Source of the DNA: Sinomonas sp. ASV486
GTDB lineage: Bacteria > Actinomycetota > Actinomycetes > Actinomycetales > Micrococcaceae
DNA: 64,000 bases
Reading direction: 5' to 3'
Assembly: GCF_030908215.1 (NCBI RefSeq)
Contig: NZ_JAVFJK010000001.1
Location: 1 to 64,000, forward strand
The notes beneath the pieces are model-generated. The model worked only from the letters and a program-made list of their open reading frames with translations. It ran no database searches and was not told the DNA's origin. The first letter of the stretch is position 1; each line of letters starts with the position of its first letter. The position numbers were made by a program, and so were the translations under genes. This document shows positions 1 through 7,264 of this stretch, piece by piece.

Positions 1-2
1 GG

Positions 3-1718
3 TCAGAGGCCGAGTTCGTTCAGGATGGGCAGGTGTGAGCGGGCGCCGGTGCGGGCGGTGTGGGCGTCGGGGGCGGTGAGGGCCGCCTCGGCGAGGGTCT
101 GGGCCTGGTGGAGGGTGATGGTGGCCAGGACGCGGTTGACGGCGGTGAGGGCGCGGGGGGACATGGACAGGGTGGTGACGCCGAGTCCGACCAGGACGGC
201 TGCCAGGGCGGGGTCTGCGGCGGCTTCCCCGCAGACCCCGACGGGTTTGGGGGTGCCGGTGGCGGCGGTGGCGGCGGCGGCGCCGTCGCAGGTGGCCTTG
301 ATCAGGTGCAGGACGGCGGGCTGCCAGGGGTCGTTGAGGTGGGCCAGGGGCCCGAGCATGCGGTCCGCGGCCATGGCGTACTGGGTGAGGTCGTTGGTGC
401 CCAGGGACGCGAAGTCCGTGCGGGCCAGGATGTGCCCGGCGGTCAGGGCCGCGGAGGGGACCTCGACCATGACCCCTGCGGTGGGCAGCCCGGCGTCCTT
501 CGCCAGCGCCGTGAAGTGCGCGGCCTCCTCGGTGGTGGCGATCATGGGGGCCATGACCCAGACCTCGGCCTCGCTCTGTGCGGCGGCGTGGGCGATCGCG
601 GCGAGCTGGCGGGCCAGGACGCCCGGGCTCGTCCAGTCGGTGCGGTACCCGCGCACCCCGAGGGCGGGGTTGGGCTCCTCGGTGTTGGTCAGGAAGGGCA
701 GGGGCTTGTCCGCGCCGGCGTCCAGGGTGCGGATGACGACCTTCTTCCCGGGGAACTGGGCGAAGACCGCGGTGTAGGCGGCGACCTGCTCGGCGTGGGA
801 GGGCTCGGTGTCCCGGTCCAGGAAGCAGAACTCGGTGCGCAGCAGGCCCACGCCCTCCGCCCCGGCCGCGGCGGCCTTGGCCGCGTCCGCCCCGGTGGCG
901 ACGTTGGCCAGCAGTGGCACGGGGTGCCCGTCCGCGAGCCGGTTGGCCCCGGCGAACCCGCCGGCCAGGGCCGCGGCGGCCACCGCCCACGCCGCCGCGG
1001 CGTCCCGCTCCGGGGCGCCCGGGGAGGTCGCGACGGTCCCGGCGGCGCCGTCGACGTAGACCTCGGTCCCGTCCGGGATGCCCTCGACCCCGGGCGCGGC
1101 CACGACCGCGGGCAGGCCCAGGGACCGGGCCAGGATCGCGGTGTGGGACTGCGGGCCCCCGCCGGAGGTGATCAGGGCGATGACCCTTCCCGGGTCCAGG
1201 GTGGCCGTGTCCGCCGGGGCCAGGTCGTGCGCGGCCAGCACGAACGGCTCCTCCGAGGCCGGGATCCCCGGGGCTGGCAGGCCCCTCAGCTCCGCGACGA
1301 TCCGGGCCCGGACGTCCAGGACGTCCGCGGCCCGCTCGGCCATGTACCCGCCCAGGGACTTCAGCTTCGCCGCCACCGCCGCCCCGGACTCCCACACGGC
1401 CCGCTCCGCCGACCGGCCCCCGCCGTCGGCGCCCGGGTCCAGCAGCTTAACGGCGCCCTTGACCAGCACCGGGTCCGCGGCCATCAGGGCAGTGGCCTCC
1501 AGCACGCCCCTCGCGTCCCCCGACGCCGCCGCGGCACGGGCCTTCAGGGCCGACTGGACGGCCCTGGACGCCGCCCGGATCCGCTCGCCCTCACCCTCCA
1601 CCGACGCACCCGCGCCCAGACCCGACCCCACACCAGGCTCCGACACCGGCGCCGGCATCTGCCGCACCCGCCCCACAACCCGCCCCGGAGTCACACCGAC
1701 ACCGTGAAACTGATCCAT
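3..1718 (-). CDS. ptsI: PTS enzyme I (phosphoenolpyruvate-protein phosphotransferase)
   Basis: Cytoplasmic enzyme I of the sugar phosphotransferase system; it takes phosphate from phosphoenolpyruvate and passes it to HPr, which feeds EII permeases such as MtlA encoded nearby. 571 residues, the usual family length. The phospho-histidine motif GGGPQSHTAILARSLG places the active His at residue 192; the PEP-binding barrel follows with LLRTEFCFLDRD, the GTNDLTQYA loop and the C-terminal GVCGEAAADP cysteine motif near residue 500. The ATG at 1718 has an AAAGGA ribosome site about 6 nt upstream. The gene diverges from the TetR regulator at 1888 across a 169-bp gap that holds palindromic operators. 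ptsH is not in the window and may lie past the left edge. Function is secure; control by the neighbouring TetR is inferred. Confidence 0.95.
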   Translation of the reverse strand: MDQFHGVGVTPGRVVGRVRQMPAPVSEPGVGSGLGAGASVEGEGERIRAASRAVQSALKARAAAASGDARGVLEATALMAADPVLVKGAVKLLDPGADGGGRSAERAVWESGAAVAAKLKSLGGYMAERAADVLDVRARIVAELRGLPAPGIPASEEPFVLAAHDLAPADTATLDPGRVIALITSGGGPQSHTAILARSLGLPAVVAAPGVEGIPDGTEVYVDGAAGTVATSPGAPERDAAAAWAVAAAALAGGFAGANRLADGHPVPLLANVATGADAAKAAAAGAEGVGLLRTEFCFLDRDTEPSHAEQVAAYTAVFAQFPGKKVVIRTLDAGADKPLPFLTNTEEPNPALGVRGYRTDWTSPGVLARQLAAIAHAAAQSEAEVWVMAPMIATTEEAAHFTALAKDAGLPTAGVMVEVPSAALTAGHILARTDFASLGTNDLTQYAMAADRMLGPLAHLNDPWQPAVLHLIKATCDGAAAATAATGTPKPVGVCGEAAADPALAAVLVGLGVTTLSMSPRALTAVNRVLATITLHQAQTLAEAALTAPDAHTARTGARSHLPILNELGL

Positions 1719-1774
1719 AAGAGTCCTTTCGGGGAGGGCCTCCGCAGCCGTGGTGGTTCGGAGTGATTTCGGTT

Positions 1775-1804
1775 ACCTTAGCGCCTATAGCATTGCTATA
1801 CCAA
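1775..1804 (-). promoter_or_regulatory. Candidate ptsI promoter
   Basis: Read on the minus strand, TTGGTA (1804-1799) and TAAGGT (1780-1775) are separated by 18 bp. The 15-bp palindrome at 1786-1800 fills the spacer, so a bound repressor would block RNA polymerase. Predicted by eye from consensus only. Confidence 0.45.
1786..1800. promoter_or_regulatory. Operator O1 (TetR-type palindrome)
   Basis: TATAGCATTGCTATA is a perfect palindrome around a central base. The reverse complement matches the site at 1855-1869 at 14 of 15 positions. Placement in the ptsI promoter spacer suggests repression of ptsI by the divergent TetR gene product. Confidence 0.7.
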
Positions 1805-1827
1805 GCAGAACATGATCCCCGAGTCGA

Positions 1828-1843
1828 AGTGATACGCATCACT
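1828..1843. promoter_or_regulatory. Second inverted repeat in the ptsI/tetR gap
   Basis: AGTGAT-ACGC-ATCACT is a perfect 6+6 inverted repeat lying between the two TATAGCA palindromes. It differs in sequence from them and may bind another regulator. Function unknown. Confidence 0.45.
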
Positions 1844-1851
1844 AAGGCTTC

Positions 1852-1880
1852 TTGTGTAGCAATGCTATATCCGTTACGCT
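1852..1880 (+). promoter_or_regulatory. Candidate leaderless tetR-mtl promoter
   Basis: TTGTGT (1852-1857), a 17-bp spacer and TACGCT (1875-1880) precede the ATG at 1888 by 7 nt, so the transcript would start at or next to the start codon. No ribosome site is seen before this ATG, which supports leaderless translation. Confidence 0.5.
1855..1869. promoter_or_regulatory. Operator O2 (TetR-type palindrome)
   Basis: TGTAGCAATGCTATA differs from the reverse complement of O1 by one base. It lies in the spacer of the candidate tetR promoter, as O1 does for ptsI, which suggests autoregulation. Confidence 0.7.
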
Positions 1881-1887
1881 AGCGGCC

Positions 1888-2757
1888 ATGCGTGACGATG
1901 TGACGGACCTCGCAGGAGAGGCCCAGGGTCCACCGACCCCGGCCCCCTCCCCGAGGGAGCGCATCCTCCGGGCGGCCCTCGACCTCGTGGCCGATTCCGG
2001 TGGAAGCCCCGTCTCGACTCGGCAGATCACCGAGCGAGCGGGCGTGACGGCACCCACGCTGTACCACCACTTCGGCGACAAGGACGGCCTCATGGGGGCC
2101 GTCGTGGCGCGGGGGTTCGAGGAATTCATGGGCCGCGAAGGAAGCATCGAGCGGTCCGAATCGCCGATCCATGACATCAAGGGGCTCTGGGACGTCCACG
2201 TCGAATTCGGCGTGACGCACGAGCAGCTCTACGTGCTCATGTTCGGCGCGGGAACAGGGCTGCGGCCCGCCGTCGTCGTGGAAGCCGAGCGGCTCCTCGA
2301 GAAGGAGCTCAGCCGCCTCGCCGTCGCAGGACAGCTCGCCGTTCCACCCGGCGAGGCAGCGAGGGCCGTCCTCGCGTCCAACATCGGAGTGACCCTCATG
2401 CTCATCGCCGAGAGCTCCGAGACCCCCGTTGCGGCCGGGACCAGGCAATCGGCGGAGGCACGCGTCAAGGCCCTCGTCGCCTCGCCCCTATCGACCCAGA
2501 CCCGTAACGCGGTGCTGCGTTCGGTACTCATAGACCCCAGCATCGTCGATACACCTCACGCCGGAGCGTCGGCCGGAGGGGACGGGCAGCCGAGCTACGT
2601 GGCTGCCGCCATCGCCCTCAACGCGACACTCCAGTCCTCGCATCCGGACCAGCTGTCCGGGACCGAGATGAAGCTCTTCCTGGAATGGCTCCACCGGCTC
2701 TCGACGACGCCCGCCGTCGCGCCGGACCAGCCGCTCGATCCAGAACAGACGGGCTGA
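1888..2757 (+). CDS. TetR-family transcriptional regulator of the PTS/mannitol locus
   Basis: DNA-binding repressor of about 289 residues. The N-terminal helix-turn-helix is visible in RERILRAALDLVADSGG followed by ITERAGVTAPTLYHHFGDKDGL (about residues 23-70); the rest is a helical ligand-binding domain plus a less conserved tail. An in-frame ATG at 1852 exists, but 1888 is preferred because a -10-like TACGCT lies 7 nt before it and operator O2 would otherwise fall inside the gene. It lies 53 bp upstream of mtlA, probably in one transcript, and diverges from ptsI. Mannitol regulators in other bacteria are usually of other families, so a TetR protein here is notable. Ligand unknown; the regulatory role is inferred from position and operators. 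Confidence 0.85.
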   Translation: MRDDVTDLAGEAQGPPTPAPSPRERILRAALDLVADSGGSPVSTRQITERAGVTAPTLYHHFGDKDGLMGAVVARGFEEFMGREGSIERSESPIHDIKGLWDVHVEFGVTHEQLYVLMFGAGTGLRPAVVVEAERLLEKELSRLAVAGQLAVPPGEAARAVLASNIGVTLMLIAESSETPVAAGTRQSAEARVKALVASPLSTQTRNAVLRSVLIDPSIVDTPHAGASAGGDGQPSYVAAAIALNATLQSSHPDQLSGTEMKLFLEWLHRLSTTPAVAPDQPLDPEQTG

Positions 2758-2810
2758 CCTTTCCATCCCCGCAGCCGCGCGCTGCGTCCTGAAACGAAAG
2801 CAGGATCTCC

Positions 2811-4817
2811 ATGTCGACCACAGCAGCGCCGTCGCGCCTGCACACGGCCCGCGCCGGGGTGCAGAGATTCGGTACCTTCCTCTCAGGCATGATCATGCCG
2901 AACATCGGCGCGTTCATCGCCTGGGGCCTCATTACCGCCCTCTTCATCGAGAAGGGCTACATCCCGATCGGAGCCCTCGGCGGGTTCGGGAAGGATGCGG
3001 CCGGCGTGCCCTATGTCGGGCTCGTCGGGCCGATGATCACTTACCTCCTTCCCCTGCTCATCGCCTACACGGGCGGCAAGGCCGTCTACGACGTCCGCGG
3101 CGGCGTCGTCGGGGCCATCGGGACCATGGGCGTCATCATCGGCGCGGGCATCCCCATGTTCATCGGTGCGATGATCATGGGTCCTCTCGGCGGCTGGACC
3201 ATGAAGAAGCTCGACGCCATCTGGACGCACAAGATCAGGCCCGGCTTCGAGATGCTCATCAACAACTTCTCGGCCGGCATCTGGGGCGCGCTGCTCGCGC
3301 TCGTGGGCTTCTACGCGATCAGCCCGGTCGTCGTGTACCTGACGGAAAGGGCGAGTGACGGGGTCCACTTCCTCGTCGACAGCAATCTCCTGCCGCTTAC
3401 CTCGATCCTCATCGAGCCGGCCAAGGTCCTGTTCCTCAACAACGCCATCAACCACGGCGTCCTGACGCCGCTCGGTATTCAGCAGTCCCTCGACTCGGGC
3501 AAGTCCATCCTGTTCCTCCTCGAGGCGAATCCCGGCCCGGGCCTCGGCGTCCTGCTCGCCTACTCCTTCTTCGGCAAGGGGGCCGCGAAGGCGTCCGCGC
3601 CTGGCGCCGCGATCATCCACTTCCTCGGCGGGATCCACGAGATCTACTTCCCGTACGTGCTCATGAAGCCGATCCTCATCCTCGCCACGATCGGGGGCGG
3701 CATGACGGGCATCGCTACCCTCGCGATCACCCAGTCCGGTCTCGTGGCGCCTGCTGCTCCGGGCTCGATACTCGCGGTCCTGGCCCAGACGGCGAGGGGT
3801 AGCTACTTCGGCGTGATCCTTTCGGTGCTTCTCGCCTGCACCGTTTCATTCGTCATCGCCTCGGTCATCCTGCGCACGTCCAAGGACAAGGGCGAGGGCG
3901 ACCTTGCCGCCGCCACGACGCAGATGGAGGGCATGAAGGGCAAGAAGTCCATGGCCTCGAGCCTGCTTGTCGGCGGTGGGACGGCGGGCGGCGTTGCACT
4001 CGCCACCGACATCAAGAACATCGTGTTCGCGTGCGATGCCGGCATGGGCTCCTCCGCGATGGGGGCCTCGGTGCTCCGCAACAAGATCAAGGCCGCCGGC
4101 CATGGCGATGTGAAGGTCACGAATGCCGCCATCGCGAACCTCACCGACACGTACGATCTGGTCGTGGTCCACCAGGACCTCGCCCTGCGCGCCGGGCAGA
4201 AGACGCCGAGCGCCCAACTCGTGACGGTCGACAACTTCATGGGCAGCCCGAAGTACGACGAGATCGTCGCGCTGCTGGACGAGCAGGCCGCCAACGGGTA
4301 CGGCGAAGCGCCTACGGCCGGTGACGTCGCGCCGTCGCCCGCAGCCGACGCCGTGACCGCGCCCGCCGCGGGTACCACGCGCCCGGCACAGGTGCTGCGG
4401 CGTGAGTCGGTCGTCCTGGCCGGCGCCGCGGGTGACATGTCCGGTGCCATCGACGAGGCGGGAAGGCTCCTGAAGGATGCCGGCGCAGTCGACGACGCCT
4501 ACATCGCGTCGATGCACGAGCGCGAGCGGTCCGTCTCGACCTATATGGGCAACTTCCTCGCCATCCCGCACGGCACGAACGAGGCCAAGGACCACATCCA
4601 GTCCTCGGCCGTCACGTTCGCCCGGTACGCGCAGCCGATCGACTGGAACGGCAAGCCGGTGAAGTTCGTCGTGGGGATCGCGGGCAAGGGCAAGGAGCAC
4701 CTCGGCATCCTGGCCAAGATCGCGAAGGTCTTCGGCGACAAGGAGCAGGTGGCGCAGCTCGAATCCGCCGCGACGGTCGACGAGATCCTCGACATCCTCG
4801 GGAAGGTCAACGCATGA
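2811..4817 (+). CDS. mtlA: PTS mannitol-specific EIICBA permease
   Basis: Membrane transporter that imports mannitol and phosphorylates it to mannitol 1-phosphate. 668 residues with the full fused order EIIC-EIIB-EIIA. The membrane EIIC part covers about residues 20-365. EIIB has the phospho-cysteine motif KNIVFACDAGMGSSAMGAS with Cys408. A roughly 60-residue Ala/Pro linker follows. EIIA has FLAIPHGTNEAKD with the phospho-His at residue 587. The start ATG follows a GCAGGATCT stretch. The next gene, mtlD, overlaps by 4 bp, so the two are translationally coupled. HPr and enzyme I (ptsI, divergent) supply the phosphate. Confidence 0.96.
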   Translation: MSTTAAPSRLHTARAGVQRFGTFLSGMIMPNIGAFIAWGLITALFIEKGYIPIGALGGFGKDAAGVPYVGLVGPMITYLLPLLIAYTGGKAVYDVRGGVVGAIGTMGVIIGAGIPMFIGAMIMGPLGGWTMKKLDAIWTHKIRPGFEMLINNFSAGIWGALLALVGFYAISPVVVYLTERASDGVHFLVDSNLLPLTSILIEPAKVLFLNNAINHGVLTPLGIQQSLDSGKSILFLLEANPGPGLGVLLAYSFFGKGAAKASAPGAAIIHFLGGIHEIYFPYVLMKPILILATIGGGMTGIATLAITQSGLVAPAAPGSILAVLAQTARGSYFGVILSVLLACTVSFVIASVILRTSKDKGEGDLAAATTQMEGMKGKKSMASSLLVGGGTAGGVALATDIKNIVFACDAGMGSSAMGASVLRNKIKAAGHGDVKVTNAAIANLTDTYDLVVVHQDLALRAGQKTPSAQLVTVDNFMGSPKYDEIVALLDEQAANGYGEAPTAGDVAPSPAADAVTAPAAGTTRPAQVLRRESVVLAGAAGDMSGAIDEAGRLLKDAGAVDDAYIASMHERERSVSTYMGNFLAIPHGTNEAKDHIQSSAVTFARYAQPIDWNGKPVKFVVGIAGKGKEHLGILAKIAKVFGDKEQVAQLESAATVDEILDILGKVNA

Positions 4818-6004
4818 GTGAGGTTTCCGGGGCGTCCAGGACGGCCGTACACTTCGGGGCCGGCAACATCGGCCGCGGCTTCGTGGGGCTGCTCCTGCAC
4901 AACGCCGGCTACCGACTCGTGTTCGCAGACGTCGCGGCCCCGCTCATCGACGCGATCAACGCGACGCCGTCGTACACCGTGCACGAGGTGGGCGAGGGCG
5001 GCGTCGACCATGTCGTGGACGGCTACGTGGGCGTGAACTCGGCCACGAACGAGGCCGAGCTCGTTGACCGGATCGCAGATGCGGACATCGTGACCACGGC
5101 CGTGGGGCCCAACATCCTCAAGTTCGTGGCCCCGGCCATCGCCCGCGGCATCGCCGCCCGTCCGGCGGCCGCCGGCCCGCTCGCGGTCATGGCGTGCGAG
5201 AACGCGATCAACGCGACGGACATCCTCGAGGCCTCGGTCCGCGCCGCGGCCTCGGAGGAGGGGCTCGACGACGACGCCGTGGACGCGCGCGCCGTCTTCG
5301 CCAACACTGCGGTGGACCGGATCGTGCCCGCCCAGGCTCCGGGGCAAGGCATCGACGTCCGGGTCGAGCCATACTTCGAGTGGGCGATCGAGCAGGGACC
5401 GTTCGGGGACGATGCCCCCGAGATCCCCGGCGTCACGTGGGTCGACTCACTCGGGCCGTACATCGAGCGCAAGCTCTTCACCGTCAACACGGGACACGCG
5501 TCGTCGGCCTACTTCGGGAGGCGTGCTGGCGCGGAGAAGATCTCCGACGCGCTCGCGCTGCCCGAGGTCCACGCCAAGGTCGAGGCGGTCCTGGCCGAGA
5601 CGAAGGCCCTCCTCGTCGCAAAGTACGGCTTTGCCCCAGAGCAGCAGCAGGCGTACGTCGAGAAGATCCTCGGCCGCTTCGCGAACCCTGAACTGCCGGA
5701 CACCGTGGAGCGCGTGGGCCGTGCGCCCTTGCGCAAGCTCTCGCGGCACGAGCGGTTCGTGGGCCCTGCCGCGGAACTGGCCGAGCGCGGGATGCCCGCC
5801 GATGCGCTGCTCGAGGCGATGGGGGCGGCCCTCGCCTTCGATGTGCCCGACGACGAGGAAGCCATGCGCCTTCAGGCGATGCTCGGCGGGGATTCGACCG
5901 ATGCCGCACTGGCTGAGGAGCTCACCGGCCTCGGCGCGGACCATCCGCTGCACGACGCGGTCGTCACGGTCGTCAAGGAGGCACGCGCCGCGCAGCCCGT
6001 CTGA
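4814..6004 (+). CDS. mtlD: Mannitol-1-phosphate 5-dehydrogenase
   Basis: Cytoplasmic NAD-dependent enzyme oxidising mannitol 1-phosphate to fructose 6-phosphate, the step after MtlA. 396 residues, close to family length. The N-terminal Rossmann motif reads AVHFGAGNIGRGFVG; RKLFTVNTGHAS in the middle matches the polyol dehydrogenase catalytic region. It starts inside the mtlA stop (ATGA overlap) and ends in front of a 21-bp repeat array that forms an 18-bp perfect hairpin, the likely operon terminator. Confidence 0.95.
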   Translation: MSEVSGASRTAVHFGAGNIGRGFVGLLLHNAGYRLVFADVAAPLIDAINATPSYTVHEVGEGGVDHVVDGYVGVNSATNEAELVDRIADADIVTTAVGPNILKFVAPAIARGIAARPAAAGPLAVMACENAINATDILEASVRAAASEEGLDDDAVDARAVFANTAVDRIVPAQAPGQGIDVRVEPYFEWAIEQGPFGDDAPEIPGVTWVDSLGPYIERKLFTVNTGHASSAYFGRRAGAEKISDALALPEVHAKVEAVLAETKALLVAKYGFAPEQQQAYVEKILGRFANPELPDTVERVGRAPLRKLSRHERFVGPAAELAERGMPADALLEAMGAALAFDVPDDEEAMRLQAMLGGDSTDAALAEELTGLGADHPLHDAVVTVVKEARAAQPV

Positions 6005-6032
6005 CCGCGCCCCTGGGCTTCGCTTCCGGTGG

Positions 6033-6116
6033 GGGGTCACCTCTCGCGGATGCGGGGTCACCTCTCGGGTGAGAGGTGACCCCGCATCGTTGGGCGGTGA
6101 CCCCGCATCGGTTCGG
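6033..6116. repeat. 21-bp tandem repeat array, inverted halves
   Basis: GGGGTCACC units begin at 6033 and 6054, and the inverted form GGTGACCCC begins at 6075 and 6096: 21-bp steps throughout. Two copies point each way, so the centre folds into a hairpin. Identical GGTGACCCCGCATC units recur at 58214 and 58235. Confidence 0.85.
6049..6088. terminator. Perfect 18-bp hairpin after mtlD
   Basis: Arms 6049-6066 and 6071-6088 are exact reverse complements around the loop GGGT. No T-run follows, so it may act as a strong pause/terminator stem or protect the mRNA 3' end. It is built from the 21-bp repeat units. Confidence 0.65.
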
Positions 6117-6156
6117 CGGGGGTGCCACGCCGCCAGCTGCAAGGGGGCAGAAGAAA

Positions 6157-6184
6157 ACCTGCATCGCGTCATTGAGATGCAGGT
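6157..6184 (-). terminator. Rho-independent terminator of the DUF427 gene, possibly bidirectional
   Basis: ACCTGCATC (6157-6165) and GATGCAGGT (6176-6184) form a perfect 9-bp stem with a 10-nt loop. On the minus strand the stem is followed directly by TTTTCTT; on the plus strand by CACGTTTT. It lies between the convergent mtlD and DUF427 genes. Confidence 0.7.
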
Positions 6185-6273
6185 CACGTTTTCGACTATA
6201 GGTGCGACCGCGTGAGATGCCAAGACGATGGCAACGTTTGCCGTAACTGAGTCGACGGTCTCTACGCGAGCCC

Positions 6274-7107
6274 CTAGGTCCATGACGTCTGGGGCCGGGG
6301 CACGGCGGCGCCGTCGGCCTCGGTGTCGACACGCTCGTCGAAGAAGGCGATACGGCCGTGGATCTGAGCCATTTCGGGGAACCCGGGGAGGCCAGGCGCG
6401 CCGGCGCCATAGCTCCAGGCCAAAGGTCTGCCGTCTCCGAGGCCCGGGGCCGACCAGTACACGGCCACGCCTTTGTACGGGCAGATGGTGCGCAGCGGGT
6501 CCGGCTCGAGGCGGTCCCAGACGACGTCCTCGGGGCGGAAGTACGTTCGCGGCGGCAGCCGGCCCTCGAAGAGCCGCACGGTTTCGGACGACTCCGCGAG
6601 CACCACGCCGTCGAGCGAGACGCGCATCCGTACCCCGGTCGCACGCATGTCGATCCGGCTGAACGGGTCCCTCGGATGCCCGATCACCGGCTCGGCCTCC
6701 TCGAACCATGTGAAGGCGTCTGTATCGAAGGCGACATAGCCGGCCAGATCCGGGTCGGCCAGACGGAAGGCCGCGTCCGGCAGGCGGGCGCCGTCGGTGC
6801 CGCCAACGACGACCGTGAGCGGCTCGCCGTCGGCGGTGTGCGGCGAGAAGGGGTAGCGCGAGCTCGCCGGCCCCGGAAGATGCGGGGCCGGACCGGACTC
6901 CGCGCCGAGTGGCTCAAGGCGCGCGACGACGTCGTCCTCGGGTACCGCGTGGACCGGCAGGTACCGCTCGGGTTCCCAGAGGACGACGGCGCGCCGCGAG
7001 TCGAGCACGGGAGCGTCGCCGAATCGCGCGCGCAGGCGCTTCGGGGTGGGCTCGTACCTCAGCTGCGGCCCGAGGCGCTTGAGTTCATGGGAAATCCTGA
7101 CGGCCAT
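6274..7107 (-). CDS. DUF427 domain-containing protein
   Basis: Soluble 277-residue protein with no signal peptide. It carries DUF427-type sequence twice: an N-terminal half with VVLWEPERYLPVHAVPEDDV and a C-terminal half with VVLAESSETVRLFEGRLPP, YFRPEDVVW and TICPYKGVAVYWS. This duplicated layout is common in actinobacterial members. DUF427 proteins are small beta-rich folds with no established reaction. The start at 7107 (MAVRISHELKRLGP) is preferred over an upstream in-frame ATG at 7179, which lies inside the 24-nt inverted repeat ending the next gene. It is convergent with mtlD and appears monocistronic. Confidence 0.8.
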   Translation of the reverse strand: MAVRISHELKRLGPQLRYEPTPKRLRARFGDAPVLDSRRAVVLWEPERYLPVHAVPEDDVVARLEPLGAESGPAPHLPGPASSRYPFSPHTADGEPLTVVVGGTDGARLPDAAFRLADPDLAGYVAFDTDAFTWFEEAEPVIGHPRDPFSRIDMRATGVRMRVSLDGVVLAESSETVRLFEGRLPPRTYFRPEDVVWDRLEPDPLRTICPYKGVAVYWSAPGLGDGRPLAWSYGAGAPGLPGFPEMAQIHGRIAFFDERVDTEADGAAVPRPQTSWT

Positions 7108-7158
7108 AGGGCCAGCCTGTGCCTGCGCGCGGAAGGTAGCAAGCCCCGCCCACAATGC

Positions 7159-7224
7159 ACAACCGCCCCTGAGGGGCATGACAGCCGGTCGAAACCAGCG
7201 GTCATGCCCGCCAGGGGCGGTTGT
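7159..7224. terminator. Long inverted repeat after the phosphoesterase gene
   Basis: Arms 7159-7182 and 7201-7224 pair at 22 of 24 positions around an 18-nt loop. It lies between the stop of the phosphoesterase gene and the start of the DUF427 gene, both on the minus strand. No T-run is seen. A terminator or 3'-end stabiliser is likely. Confidence 0.6.
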
Positions 7225-7264
7225 ACGTGGCGCTCAGCCGGCCAGAGGCTGGCGACGGGCCGGG

